From assembly GCF_024721115.1 (NCBI RefSeq), contig NZ_JAMDHK010000010.1:1-64000 (forward strand): a stretch of DNA of 64,000 nt, written 5' to 3'. Source of the DNA: Salipiger pentaromativorans. Lineage in GTDB: Bacteria > Pseudomonadota > Alphaproteobacteria > Rhodobacterales > Rhodobacteraceae. A model generated the notes under the pieces. The model was not told the DNA's origin. It saw only the letters and a program-made list of their open reading frames with translations, and made no database searches. The number at the start of each line of letters is the position of its first letter. Position 1 is the first letter of the stretch. The translations under genes and the position numbers were made by a program. Of this stretch, positions 43,016-52,119 are shown one piece after another.

Positions 43016-43885
43016 TCAGCGGATGGTCGGGTCGAGCCTGTCGCGCAGCCAGTCGCCGACCAGCGAAATCGACAGCGTGGTCAGCATGATGACAACGGCG
43101 GGCCCCAGCATGATCCAGGGCGCGGTGGTCAGATATTCGCGCCCGAAACCCACCATGTTCCCAAGGCTGGTTTCCGGCGGCTGCACGCCCAGCCCCAGAA
43201 AGGACAGCCCCGATTCCATCAGGATGATCTCGGGGAAGGTCAGCGTCATCGACACGATAAGCGTCGATGCGACGTTCGGCAGGATATGGTTCAGATAGAC
43301 CCGGCGCGGCGTCGCGCCAAGCTGCACCACCGCCGCCGCATAGCCCTGCGCCCCGGCGGAAATCGCCAGCCCGCGCGCGATCCGCGCATAACGTTCCCAG
43401 CCGTAGAACCCCATCAGCCCGACCAGCAGGACCATGGAGGAGCCGAAAAACGCCAGCACCGCCAGCGACATGATCAGGAAGGGCAGCGCCGCCTGGAAAT
43501 CGGCCAGCATCACCACGAAATGTTCGACCGCCCCGCGGAACTGCGCGGCGAGAAAGCCCAGCGTCGTGCCGAACACCGCCGAGATGATCGTGGCACCGAA
43601 GGCGATCACCAGCGACACGCGCACCGACTGGATCAGCCGCGAGAACACGTCGCGCCCCAGCTCGTCGGTGCCCAGCCAGTGGCCCGGCGTGCCCGGCGGC
43701 GAGAGCCGCGCCGACAGGTCCATCTGGGTGATGTCATAGGGGCGGATCAGGTCGGCGAAAACCGCCGTGAGCACCACCAGCCCCAGCCAGATGAGGCCAA
43801 AGCCGACGGCGGCGGGAACGGAGCTCATCCGGCGCGGCAAAAGGCGGCGGCGGGGGGCGGTATCGGGCTGGCTGGCAAGGGTCAT
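43016..43885 (-). CDS. peptide-type ABC permease (DppC-like)
   Basis: 289 residues. HWLGTDELGRDVFSRLIQSV is the DppC signature and GYAAAVVQLGATPRRVYLNH the EAA loop; the end (GDWLRDRLDPTIR) is canonical. Basic, Arg-rich N terminus before the first membrane span. It follows the DppB-like gene by 21 bp and precedes the glycerophosphodiesterase by 23 bp in a minus-strand operon read from 48565 to 42252. Confidence 0.9.
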   Translation of the reverse strand: MTLASQPDTAPRRRLLPRRMSSVPAAVGFGLIWLGLVVLTAVFADLIRPYDITQMDLSARLSPPGTPGHWLGTDELGRDVFSRLIQSVRVSLVIAFGATIISAVFGTTLGFLAAQFRGAVEHFVVMLADFQAALPFLIMSLAVLAFFGSSMVLLVGLMGFYGWERYARIARGLAISAGAQGYAAAVVQLGATPRRVYLNHILPNVASTLIVSMTLTFPEIILMESGLSFLGLGVQPPETSLGNMVGFGREYLTTAPWIMLGPAVVIMLTTLSISLVGDWLRDRLDPTIR

Positions 43886-43906
43886 GCGGCTCTCCTCATG
43901 TTCCGG

Positions 43907-44821
43907 TCACGCGCGCAGGCGCGGGTCGAGCCAGCCGTACAGCAGGTCGACGATCAGGTTGGACACCACCATCACCGCCGCGATCAGCAGCAGGATGCAC
44001 TGCACCACTGCAAGGTCGCGGTTCGACACCGAAACGATCAGCAGCCGCCCGATGCCGGGCCAGGAAAAGATCGTCTCGACCACCACGGCCCCGGCGATCA
44101 GCGATCCGACCATAAAGCCGACGATGGTGACGATGGGCACCGCCGCGTTGGGCAGCGCGTGGCCGCGCACCACGTCGCGCCATTTGACGCCCTTGGCCGA
44201 GGCGGTGCGGATATAGGGCTGGCCCAGAACCTCGGTCATCGCCGAGCGTGAGAACCGGGCGAGGATGCCGATGCCGCCGATGGAAATGGTGATCGCGGGC
44301 AGGATCGCGTGCTGCCAGCTGCCAAAGCCGCCCGAGGGCAGCACGCCCAGCGTGACCGCGAAAATCAGAACCAGCACCAGACCCATCACGAAAGACGGGA
44401 TGGTGAAGCCGAGGATCGCCAGGAAGATCACCCCACGATCCACCGCGCTGTCGCGATGCAGCGCGGCATAGACCCCTGCCGGAATGCCGATCCCGAGCTT
44501 CAGCAGCAGCGCCGGAATGGTCAGTTGCAGCGTCGCGGGTACCCGCTCCATCACCAGCTGGATCGCGGGCGAGCGGTCGCGCATGGACAGGCCGAAATCG
44601 CCCGAGAAAATCGCGCCGATATAGGAGAGGTACTGTTGCCACAGCGGCGCATCCAGACCCCATTGCTTGCGGAACGCGTCGATGACGGTCTGCGGCACGT
44701 CGGGGCCCAGCAGAACCTCGGCCGGGTCGCCGGACATGCGCAGCACGACAAAGGCGAAGGTCATCACCGCCAGCACGGTGATCACCGCGCGCAGCAGACG
44801 AATGGTGACAAAGCGGATCAT
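43907..44821 (-). CDS. peptide-type ABC permease (DppB-like)
   Basis: 304 residues from ATG 44821, chosen for GAGGAG 7 nt upstream and the canonical start MIRFVTIRLLRAVITVLAVM; a longer frame inside the ATPase gene is rejected. Shows LRMSGDPAEVLLGPDVPQTV, YLSYIGAIFSGDFGLSMRDR and the EAA loop YIRTASAKGVKWRDVVRGHA. Partner of the DppC-like permease. Confidence 0.9.
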   Translation of the reverse strand: MIRFVTIRLLRAVITVLAVMTFAFVVLRMSGDPAEVLLGPDVPQTVIDAFRKQWGLDAPLWQQYLSYIGAIFSGDFGLSMRDRSPAIQLVMERVPATLQLTIPALLLKLGIGIPAGVYAALHRDSAVDRGVIFLAILGFTIPSFVMGLVLVLIFAVTLGVLPSGGFGSWQHAILPAITISIGGIGILARFSRSAMTEVLGQPYIRTASAKGVKWRDVVRGHALPNAAVPIVTIVGFMVGSLIAGAVVVETIFSWPGIGRLLIVSVSNRDLAVVQCILLLIAAVMVVSNLIVDLLYGWLDPRLRA

Positions 44822-44831
44822 CGGTCGCTCC

Positions 44832-45815
44832 TCATGCGGCGCGGGACGCGGCGGTGCCGTCGGCGTGGTGGCAGGCGGCGGTCTGCTCGGGATCGGTCTG
44901 CCGCAGCTCGGGCACGGTGTTGCGGCAGACATCCGTTGCCAGCGCGCAGCGCGGGTGAAAGGCGCAGCCGGAGGGCCGCTTTGCCGGGTTCGGCGGCTCT
45001 CCCTGCAGGATCACGCGGCCATCGAGCGGGCGGCCCGGTTCGGGCACCGACGAGATCAGCGCGCGCGTATAGGGATGCCGGGGCCGCGCGAAGAGCAGCT
45101 CCGAAGGGCCTTCCTCGACGATGCGCCCGAGATACATCACCGCGACCCGGTCACACAGGTTGCGCACGACCTTGAGGTCGTGGCTGATGAAGACCATGCT
45201 CCGCCGCCCCTCCCGCTGCAGCTCGCGCAGCAGGTTGACGACCTGTGCCTGAATCGACACATCCAGCGCCGACACCGGCTCGTCGCAGACCAGAAGCTCG
45301 GGCCCGGAGGCCAGCGCGCGGGCGATCACCACCCGCTGGCGTTGACCGCCCGACAGTTCGTGCGGATAACGGCCCGCCTGATCCGGCCTCAGCCCGACCG
45401 CCTGCATCAGCTCTCCAACCCGCGCGGCCCGCGCCCGTGCATCGCCGATGCGGTGGATCTCCAGCGGCTCGCGGATCTGCGCCGCGATGGTCAGGCGCCG
45501 GTCGAGCGCGGCCAGCGGATCCTGAAACACCATCTGCATCCGCGCCCGCAGCGCCCGCCATGCGGGTGTGGCCCGTTCCGGCATCGGCGTCCCGCCGAAC
45601 CGCACCGTGCCGCCCTGCGCCGGGTCCACCCCCAGCAGCATGCGGCCCAGCGTGGATTTCCCCGACCCGCTTTCCCCGACGATGCCCAGCGTCTCGCCAG
45701 GCATCACCCGCAGGCTGACGCCATCGACAGCCCGCACCGGCGCGGCCTTTCCGAAAAGGCCCTGACGGCCAGTGTAGACACGCACCAGATCGGTCGCTTC
45801 GAGCAAGGCGGTCAT
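44832..45815 (-). CDS. peptide-type ABC ATPase (DppF-like)
   Basis: 327 residues from ATG 45815, overlapping the DppD stop as ATGA. Walker A GESGSGKSTLGRM, signature LSGGQRQRVVIARALASGPE and Walker B LLVCDEPVSALD. The C-terminal oligopeptide extension with paired Cys (SGCAFHPRCALATDVCRNTV) is intact, unlike the pair at 20002-21677. A longer open frame into the upstream gene is not coding. Confidence 0.9.
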   Translation of the reverse strand: MTALLEATDLVRVYTGRQGLFGKAAPVRAVDGVSLRVMPGETLGIVGESGSGKSTLGRMLLGVDPAQGGTVRFGGTPMPERATPAWRALRARMQMVFQDPLAALDRRLTIAAQIREPLEIHRIGDARARAARVGELMQAVGLRPDQAGRYPHELSGGQRQRVVIARALASGPELLVCDEPVSALDVSIQAQVVNLLRELQREGRRSMVFISHDLKVVRNLCDRVAVMYLGRIVEEGPSELLFARPRHPYTRALISSVPEPGRPLDGRVILQGEPPNPAKRPSGCAFHPRCALATDVCRNTVPELRQTDPEQTAACHHADGTAASRAA

Positions 45816-46813
45816 TGGAACACGCCCTCGCGCGCGGCCTGCCGCTCTCCGCCTTGCCCGCGTTCGGGCAGCGGATAGGCACAGGCGAGCTTGCGCCCGT
45901 CGCGCTGCGGCAGCAGGTCCGGCAGCGCGCTCTGGCAGAACGGCTGCGCATGGGCGCAGCGCGGCTGGAACGCGCAGCCGCCGGGCAGGTTGCGCGGATC
46001 GGGCACGGTGCCGGGGATCGGCACCAGCGCCGTCCGCGGCCCGAAGAGCCGCGGCAGCGCATCGAACAAGCCTCGGGTATAGGGATGGCGCGGATGCTCG
46101 AACAGCTGCCCGACCGAACCCTGCTCGACGATCCGGCCCGCATACATCACGCAGACCCGTTCGCAGACCTGCGCCACCGCGCCGAGATCGTGGCTGATAA
46201 ACACCGTGGCCATGTTCATTTCCGCCCGAAGCCGCGCCAGCAGATCCAGGATCTGCGCCTGAATCGTCGCATCCAGCGCCGTGGTCGGTTCGTCGGCGAT
46301 CAGCAGATCGGGCTCGCCCGCCAGCGCCATGGCGATCATCAGCCGCTGGCACTGACCGCCCGAGAATTCATGCGGATAGAGCCTGAACCGCCCCCGCGCA
46401 TCGGGGATGCCGACCAGATCCATCAGCCGCAGCGCCTCGGTCTTGGCCGCAGCGCCGGTCAGCCCGCGATGCAGCCTCAGCGCCTCGCAAAGCTGCCTGC
46501 CGATCTTCAGCACCGGGTTCAGCGCGCTCGACGGGTCCTGAAAGATCATCGCGATGCGCCCGCCGCGCACGGTCTCGAGCGCGCTTTGCGGCGCGCCCGT
46601 GAGATCGGTCTCGCCGAGCTGCACCCGGCCCGTGACCGACGCCTTCGACGGCAGCAGACCCAGTGCCGCGAGCCAGGTCACGGACTTGCCGCAGCCGCTC
46701 TCGCCCACAAGACCCAGCGCCTCGCCGGGGGCGACCTCCAGATCGACCCCATGCAGGACCGGAACGCCGTCGAAGGCGACGCGCAGATCCCGGATCTCGA
46801 CCAGATTGGCCAT
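45812..46813 (-). CDS. peptide-type ABC ATPase (DppD-like)
   Basis: 333 residues from ATG 46813 (AAAGGAAAG upstream). Walker A GESGCGKSVTWLA, signature FSGGQCQRLMIAMALAGEPD, Walker B LLIADEPTTALDATIQAQIL and the Cys extension (GGCAFQPRCAHAQPFCQSAL). Full-length DppD. Follows the binding-protein gene after a strong terminator-like hairpin, so expression relative to that gene is probably lower. Confidence 0.9.
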   Translation of the reverse strand: MANLVEIRDLRVAFDGVPVLHGVDLEVAPGEALGLVGESGCGKSVTWLAALGLLPSKASVTGRVQLGETDLTGAPQSALETVRGGRIAMIFQDPSSALNPVLKIGRQLCEALRLHRGLTGAAAKTEALRLMDLVGIPDARGRFRLYPHEFSGGQCQRLMIAMALAGEPDLLIADEPTTALDATIQAQILDLLARLRAEMNMATVFISHDLGAVAQVCERVCVMYAGRIVEQGSVGQLFEHPRHPYTRGLFDALPRLFGPRTALVPIPGTVPDPRNLPGGCAFQPRCAHAQPFCQSALPDLLPQRDGRKLACAYPLPERGQGGERQAAREGVFQ

Positions 46814-46874
46814 GAGCTTTCCTTTCCAGTCGGTAGAATACCGCCACGCCCCGAACGCGGGACGCGGCAACGGG

Positions 46875-46906
46875 AAAAACCCCGGCGGGCGCAAGGCCCG
46901 CCGGGG
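46875..46906 (-). terminator. strong rho-independent terminator/attenuator after binding-protein gene
   Basis: On the minus strand an 11-bp perfect stem (arm CCCCGGCGGGC at plus 46880-46890, complement 46896-46906) with a 5-nt loop is followed by TTTTT (plus AAAAA 46875-46879). It lies between the binding-protein gene and the downstream DppD gene of the same operon. Confidence 0.8.
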
Positions 46907-46924
46907 AGATCCTGAGCCGAAAGC

Positions 46925-48565
46925 TCAGCCGTTGGTCGTCCAGTTCTCGGCGCGGAAATCCATCGCGAAGGCGGGCGCCGCCTTCCAGTGCAGGTCCGAG
47001 CGCATGCCGGTGAAGACCGCGTTCTGGTGCAGCACCTGATAGGCGGGATCCTCGCGCTCGGCGATTTCCAGCATCCGGGCGATGGCCTGCTTGCGCTTGG
47101 CGCGGTCGGTCGAAGTTTCCATCACGACCGACAGGTCGTTCAGCTCGGCGTTGGACCAGTCCTTCTTCTGCTGCATTTCGCCATTCGGGCCGAACTGCAC
47201 CACCATCGGGGTGATCGGGTCGTTGATGGTGTTCGAGGCCGACCAGTCGCGCACGCCCTTGACCCCCGCCGGATCGTGGATCTGGCCCCAGTTCTCCTTC
47301 ATCTCGATCTCGACGTTCAGGCCGACCTGCTTCCACATCTCGACCATGATCTGCCCGTTGGCGGTCTGGTTGGTGTAGTAGTTGTTCAGCAGGCGGTAGG
47401 GGATCGCGTCGCCCTTGTAGCCCGCCTGCTTCAGCAGGTCTTTCGCCAGCTGCGGGTTGTATTCGGGCACCGTCCAGCCTTCGATGAACATGTCCGACGC
47501 GCGGAAGCTTTCGAATTGCAGACCGGCGGGGATGTTGGTCATGCCGCCCCAGAGCGCCTGAACGATGGCCTCGCGGTCGATTGCATGGGTCATCGCGCGC
47601 CGCACCAGCGGATCGGCCAGGATCTCGTTCTGGGTGTTGAACACCGAAATCCGGTGGTTCCAGATCGTCGAGTTCTGCACCTCGAACCCGTCCGCCTTCA
47701 TCACATTGCCGATCTGGTCCGGCGGCAGGTCGCAGGCGAAATCGTATTCGCCGGACAGCAGGCCGTTCACCCGGCTCGACACCTCGGGCACCTCGACAAA
47801 GGTGATCCGTTCGAGCGGCGGGCGGCCACCCCAGTAGTCGTCAAAGGCATGCAGCGTCAGCGACACGTCGGGGCGATGCTCTTCCACGTAATAGGGGCCG
47901 GTGGTGACGGGCTTGGCCGCCCAGTCGGCGTAGGTCGCGGCTTCGTCCCAGGCGCGGCGGTTCAGGATCTGGCTGCCACCGGCGTAAAGGCGGCCTTCCA
48001 GCGTGACATCCGGCGTCGCGTTGTGGAACCGCACGGTGTATTTGTCGACGATCTCGACCCCGGCCAGCGACGGCCATTTGCGGCGGCCGATCCCCGGCAC
48101 GTTCGCCGGAATGTCCTTGGCCGTCTCCGGCTTGAAGTTCTCGGCGAAGATGGTCTTGCCGCCCGCCGGTTCGGTGTCGCCGAAAACGCGTTCCTTGGAG
48201 AACGAGAAGGCGACATCCTCGGCGGTCATCTCGTCGCCGTTGTGGAACCTGACGCCCTGACGCAGCTTCAGCTCCAGCGTCTTGTCGTCGATACGGGTCC
48301 ATTCGGTGGCCAGACCGGGCACCGGCCCCTGGTCGCCCATCCAGTTGCGCAGGATCAGGCCTTCCCAAAGGTTGGGGTACAGCACGCGCTCGCCCACGTT
48401 GGACTGTTCGTTCCACGGGTCGAGCGTGTTGTTGTTGGTGATCTTCTGCACCGCAACCGTCACCGACGGGCGGGCGCCCTGGGCGCGCAGGCGTGCGGGC
48501 AGCAGCAGCCCGCCGGCGGTGGCGCCCATGACACCGAGTGCATGGCGTCTGTTCATACGGATCAT
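46925..48565 (-). CDS. peptide-type (family 5) substrate-binding protein, Tat-like signal
   Basis: 546 residues. The N terminus MIRMNRRHALGVMGATAGGL has the RR pattern of a twin-arginine signal, followed by LLLPARLRAQ. Family 5 features: NLWEGLILRNWMGDQGPVPG, LATEWTRIDDKTLELKLRQG, MTAEDVAFSFSKERVFGD, AMTHAIDREAIVQALWGG. GAGGAGACAGAGAG lies before the ATG. First gene of the minus-strand importer operon; divergent from the TIM-barrel isomerase gene. Ligand unknown; glycerophosphodiester or sugar-containing compound inferred from the GDPD and isomerase neighbours. Confidence 0.87.
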   Translation of the reverse strand: MIRMNRRHALGVMGATAGGLLLPARLRAQGARPSVTVAVQKITNNNTLDPWNEQSNVGERVLYPNLWEGLILRNWMGDQGPVPGLATEWTRIDDKTLELKLRQGVRFHNGDEMTAEDVAFSFSKERVFGDTEPAGGKTIFAENFKPETAKDIPANVPGIGRRKWPSLAGVEIVDKYTVRFHNATPDVTLEGRLYAGGSQILNRRAWDEAATYADWAAKPVTTGPYYVEEHRPDVSLTLHAFDDYWGGRPPLERITFVEVPEVSSRVNGLLSGEYDFACDLPPDQIGNVMKADGFEVQNSTIWNHRISVFNTQNEILADPLVRRAMTHAIDREAIVQALWGGMTNIPAGLQFESFRASDMFIEGWTVPEYNPQLAKDLLKQAGYKGDAIPYRLLNNYYTNQTANGQIMVEMWKQVGLNVEIEMKENWGQIHDPAGVKGVRDWSASNTINDPITPMVVQFGPNGEMQQKKDWSNAELNDLSVVMETSTDRAKRKQAIARMLEIAEREDPAYQVLHQNAVFTGMRSDLHWKAAPAFAMDFRAENWTTNG

Positions 48566-48878
48566 CTCTCTGTCTCCTCAAAGGCCGGGCGGTCGGGGAG
48601 AACGGCCCAGGGCGGTCGGGTTGGAGGGGCAGGCCGCAGGGCGCGGCCGTCAACAGGGCCGTAGAAACCCGGTCTTCATGACGGTTCGGCGACGCTTTGC
48701 TGAACCTTCGGAGAAATGTGGAGCATTTCTCCACATATCCACAAATATATGGAGTTTTGTAATCAATCCGTCATATGGCGCCCCTACCCCGGCGGCGCCG
48801 GTGCCGCTTTTCGCGCCGCCAGCGCTCCACCGGCCCGCCGCCCCGGCGGGCGATCCCCTAGCCACAGAGGCCCTGACG
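48566..48878. promoter_or_regulatory. divergent control region with paired inverted repeats
   Basis: 313 bp between the divergent binding-protein and isomerase genes. Two overlapping inverted repeats: GGAGAAATG-TGGAG-CATTTCTCC (48710-48732, perfect 9-bp arms) and CTCCACATAT-CCACAA-ATATATGGAG (48729-48754, 9 of 10 arm bases). Both contain TGGAG/CTCCA-type half-sites. The RpiR regulator two genes to the right is the likely binder. AGAGG precedes the ATG at 48879. Confidence 0.55.
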
Positions 48879-49694
48879 ATGTCCCTTCCCACCCTTGGCG
48901 CTGCCATGCCGCTCGATACGCTCGAAACCCACCGCGACTGGCTGATCGCCGATCAGCGCGACCTCGAGCTGCAGGATTTCATCACCGCCGAGGTGCTGAA
49001 AGGCGACTGGGCGCCGCTGGTCGACCGGGCGCTGGCGCTGCTCGACGGCTACGAGGGCCGGCTTGGCATCCACGGGCCGTTCTGGGGCCTGTCGCTCGCC
49101 AACCCCGATCCCGACCTGCGGGCAGTGGTCACCCAGCGCATGGATCAGGGGCTTGCGGTCTGCGCGGCCCTGGGCGCCACGCAGATGGTGATCCACAGCC
49201 CCTATTCCACCTGGATGTACAACAACCTCGACAATATGCCGAACGCCCGGCAGGACGTGGTGGATCTGGTCCATGCCACGCTCGACCCGGTCATCGCCCG
49301 TGCCGAGGACACCGGCGTGACCATGGTGCTGGAAAATATCGAGGACAAGGACGCCGACATCCGCTGCGATCTCGCCCGCAGCTTCGACAGCCCGGCGGTC
49401 AAGGTCTCCATCGACACCGGCCACGCCCATTACGCCCATGGCACCACCGGCGCGCATCCGGTCGATTTCTTCGTCCATCGCGCCGGTGACCTGCTGGAGC
49501 ATATCCACCTTCAGGATGCCGACGGCCATGCCGACCGTCACTGGGCCATCGGCAAGGGCACGGTCAACTGGCATGCGGTCTTTGCCGCGCTGGCCCGCCT
49601 CAATAGCAAGCCCCGCCTGATCATGGAGCTGCGCGACAAGAGCGGCATCCTCCCCTCTGCGGCCTATCTCGAAGAGCTGGGGCTCGCCCGCTGA
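48879..49694 (+). CDS. sugar phosphate isomerase/epimerase-like TIM-barrel protein
   Basis: 271 residues from ATG 48879. AP-endonuclease-2 TIM-barrel pattern: YEGRLGIHGPFWGLSLANPD, ATQMVIHSPYSTWMYNNLDN, GVTMVLENIEDKDADIRCDL, VKVSIDTGHAHYAHGTTGAH and LLEHIHLQDADGHADRHWAI, giving the Glu/His/Asp metal ligands. Family members isomerise or epimerise sugars, inositols or related polyols. It may process the sugar-like part of the importer's substrate. A longer upstream frame lacks homology and crosses the operator region. Confidence 0.85.
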   Translation: MSLPTLGAAMPLDTLETHRDWLIADQRDLELQDFITAEVLKGDWAPLVDRALALLDGYEGRLGIHGPFWGLSLANPDPDLRAVVTQRMDQGLAVCAALGATQMVIHSPYSTWMYNNLDNMPNARQDVVDLVHATLDPVIARAEDTGVTMVLENIEDKDADIRCDLARSFDSPAVKVSIDTGHAHYAHGTTGAHPVDFFVHRAGDLLEHIHLQDADGHADRHWAIGKGTVNWHAVFAALARLNSKPRLIMELRDKSGILPSAAYLEELGLAR

Positions 49695-49700
49695 GCCTCC

Positions 49701-49726
49701 GGCGGCGGGGCGCGTGCTCCGCCGCC
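49701..49726 (+). terminator. hairpin after isomerase gene
   Basis: GGCGGCGG pairs with CCGCCGCC around a 10-nt loop just after the isomerase stop. No T-run. May separate isomerase and RpiR expression. Confidence 0.4.
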
Positions 49727-49930
49727 CGCGCCTTGACACCAGCGCCGGGGAGGTCGCGTTCCGCCCATCCTGTCCGGCGCGCGCCTGTTGCACCGCCACC
49801 GCAGCGGGCGGCGCCGGGCCTGCCCTGCGGTCGCAGCGCTTGAGCTGCGGCAAGCCGCGCGACACTATACGACGATGCATGCCTGCATGCTGCGATGGAT
49901 CGGAACCCGCGGGGAGAGGTGTTCTTTACC

Positions 49931-50725
49931 ATGTCCGAAAAGACCCCGCTGATGCGTGACGCGCTGCGCGCGATCGAGGCCAGCCGCGACGATCTGCCGG
50001 ACGCGCTGGCCCGGATCGCCGATTTCATCCTGAAAGAGCCCGAAGTCGCGGTCCGCGCCTCGATGTCCGATCTCGCGGCGCTGTCGGGCAGCGGCGAGGC
50101 CAGCATCGTCCGGTTCTGCCGCAAGCTCGGGTTCGACGGCTTTCCCGCCTTCAAGATCTCTCTCGCCTCCGACATCGCCTATCGCAACGGCGCCGAACCG
50201 CGCGAGACCGATCTCGGCACGCGGATTTCCGACGCGGTGCGGGCGACGGTCGATGGCACCTCCGTGGAGGATCTGCGCGAGGTCGCCGCCCGTCTGACCG
50301 CCGCCCGCAACATCGACATCTTCGGCGCAGGCGTCTCGGGCATCGTGGCCCGGCTTTTCGCCTATCGGTTCTCGCGCATCGGTCTGGTGGCGCGCGGTCT
50401 CGACGACCCCGTGATCGCGGAGGAGATCGTCGGCGCGCTGGACGACCGCTCGGTCTATATGACGATCTCGGAAACCGGGCTGACCCGGCAGACCGAGCGC
50501 ATGCTGTCGCTGGCCGGCGACCGCGGGGCCTATCGCATCGCCGTCTCCGGCCGCCGGATCGCCGATCTGGGAGGGCTTTGCGACAAGCTGCTCATCGCCA
50601 CACCGCTCTCTCCCCTGCCCGAACGCGGCGAGATCGGCCCTTCGGTGGCCAAGGTGGTGCTGTGCGAATTGCTGGCCGATCAGGTCAAGCTGCGGCGCAA
50701 AGCCAGCCCGACCAACCGGAGCTGA
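49931..50725 (+). CDS. RpiR-family regulator (HTH + SIS domain)
   Basis: 264 residues from ATG 49931 (GGGGAGAGG upstream). N-terminal RpiR HTH, about residues 1-77: LARIADFILKEPEVAVRASM, SDLAALSGSGEASIVRFCRK. C-terminal SIS sugar-phosphate domain from about 120: RNIDIFGAGVSGIVARLFAY, SVYMTISETGLTRQTERMLS, GAYRIAVSGRRIADLGGLCD. SIS ligands are phosphosugars, so a sugar phosphate or glycerol phosphate from the imported compound may be the effector. Predicted target: the paired inverted repeats at 48710-48754. Confidence 0.88.
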   Translation: MSEKTPLMRDALRAIEASRDDLPDALARIADFILKEPEVAVRASMSDLAALSGSGEASIVRFCRKLGFDGFPAFKISLASDIAYRNGAEPRETDLGTRISDAVRATVDGTSVEDLREVAARLTAARNIDIFGAGVSGIVARLFAYRFSRIGLVARGLDDPVIAEEIVGALDDRSVYMTISETGLTRQTERMLSLAGDRGAYRIAVSGRRIADLGGLCDKLLIATPLSPLPERGEIGPSVAKVVLCELLADQVKLRRKASPTNRS

Positions 50726-50736
50726 CGCGCCAGCGC

Positions 50737-50772
50737 GCAGTTCTGCGGCCCACATCCGCGCCGCAGAACTGC
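50737..50772. terminator. 13-bp stem hairpin between convergent genes
   Basis: GCAGTTCTGCGGC (50737-50749) pairs perfectly with 50760-50772 around a 10-nt loop. It lies between the RpiR gene (plus) and the polyamine dehydrogenase gene (minus), so it probably terminates both; the downstream T content is modest. Confidence 0.6.
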
Positions 50773-50782
50773 CTGTTCTCCA

Positions 50783-52036
50783 TCAGCCCGCGTAGTCGGT
50801 CCAGGCCATGTCCTCGCCCTTGAGGCCGCCCTTGATCACGCGGGTCGGCAGGCCGATGCGGTCGAGCAGCGTGAAGAACGGCTTGGGGTCCAGCTCCTCG
50901 ACATTCTTCATGGTCTTCGCGTCCCACTCGCCGCTTGCCACCAGCATCGCCGCCGCGACCGGGGGCACGCCCGCGGTATAGGAGATGCCCTGGCTGCCGA
51001 CCTCTTCATAGGCATCCTTGTGATCGGCCACGTTGTAGACGAAAAGCTCGACCTCCTCGCCGCCCTTGGTGCCTTTCACCAGATCGCCGATGCAGGTCTT
51101 GCCGGTGTATCCCGGTGCGAGGCTCGCCGGATCGGGCAGACAGGCCTTGACCACCTTGAGCGGGATCACCTCCTGCCCCTCGGCGGTGGTGACGGGCTGT
51201 TCGGAGAGCAGGCCGATATTCTTCAGAACGGTGAACACGTTGATATAGTGATCGCCGAACCCCATCCAGAACCGCACATCGGCCTGCGGATAGTTGGTCG
51301 CCAGCGAATGCACCTCGTCATGGCCGGACTGATAGGCCTTGGAGGGGCCGACCACGGGCAGATCCCATTCATGGCCGGAGGCGAACATGGTCGTCTCCTT
51401 CCACTGCCGGTCTTCCCAGTAATAGACCACGCCGGTGAATTCGCGGAAATTGATCTCCGGGTCGAAATTGGTGGCGAAATACTTGCCGTGGTTGCCCGCG
51501 TTGATGTCCACGATGTCGATGCTCTTGACCTCGTCCATCTGGTCGATGGCAAAGCGGGCATAGGCGTTGACCACGCCCGGATCGAAGCCCGCGCCAAGGA
51601 TCGCGGTCACGCCCTTCTCGGCGCAGGTGTCGCGGCGCTTCCATTCGTAATTGGCATACCAGGGCGGGGTTTCGCAGATCTTGTCGGGCTCTTCGTGAAT
51701 CGCGGTGTCGATATAGGCGGCGCCGGTCGCGATGCAGGCATCCAGCACATGCATGTTCACGAAGGCGGTGCCGACATTGATCACGATCTGCGCGCCGGTC
51801 TCGCGGATCAGCGCAGCCACCGCCTCGACATCGGTGGCGTCGACGGCATGGGCGGTGAAGACGCCCGCAACCTTCATCGCGCCTTTTTCCTCGACGCTGG
51901 CGATGATCGCATCGCATTTCGCCTTGGTCCGGCTGGCGATATGCAGATCCCCCAGCACATCGTTGTTCTGCGCGCATTTATGCGCGACCACCTGGGCGAC
52001 GCCGCCGGCGCCGATGATGAGCACATTTCTCTTCAA
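50783..52036 (-). CDS. carboxynorspermidine/carboxyspermidine dehydrogenase
   Basis: 417 residues. Saccharopine-dehydrogenase-like fold: VLIIGAGGVAQVVAHKCAQN for NADPH, VDATDVEAVAALIRETGAQI, AAYIDTAIHEEPDKICETPP and ILGAGFDPGVVNAYARFAID. This matches CANSDH enzymes, which condense aspartate semialdehyde with putrescine or diaminopropane. The decarboxylase that finishes the pathway follows upstream at 53211. Together they make spermidine or norspermidine without S-adenosylmethionine decarboxylase, common in Alphaproteobacteria. Which polyamine is made cannot be told from sequence. Confidence 0.88.
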   Translation of the reverse strand: MKRNVLIIGAGGVAQVVAHKCAQNNDVLGDLHIASRTKAKCDAIIASVEEKGAMKVAGVFTAHAVDATDVEAVAALIRETGAQIVINVGTAFVNMHVLDACIATGAAYIDTAIHEEPDKICETPPWYANYEWKRRDTCAEKGVTAILGAGFDPGVVNAYARFAIDQMDEVKSIDIVDINAGNHGKYFATNFDPEINFREFTGVVYYWEDRQWKETTMFASGHEWDLPVVGPSKAYQSGHDEVHSLATNYPQADVRFWMGFGDHYINVFTVLKNIGLLSEQPVTTAEGQEVIPLKVVKACLPDPASLAPGYTGKTCIGDLVKGTKGGEEVELFVYNVADHKDAYEEVGSQGISYTAGVPPVAAAMLVASGEWDAKTMKNVEELDPKPFFTLLDRIGLPTRVIKGGLKGEDMAWTDYAG

Positions 52037-52119
52037 GTCTGAATCCCCTCAGATGATGAGGCGCACCGCCATGGCGGTCGCCAGGTCAACAGGCGCCCCA
52101 TCTTCGGGACGCGGATAGA

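Noticed and set aside
48282-48878. Upstream extension of the TIM-barrel isomerase frame
   Set aside because: It runs antisense through the binding-protein gene and across the operator region; homology starts at ATG 48879.
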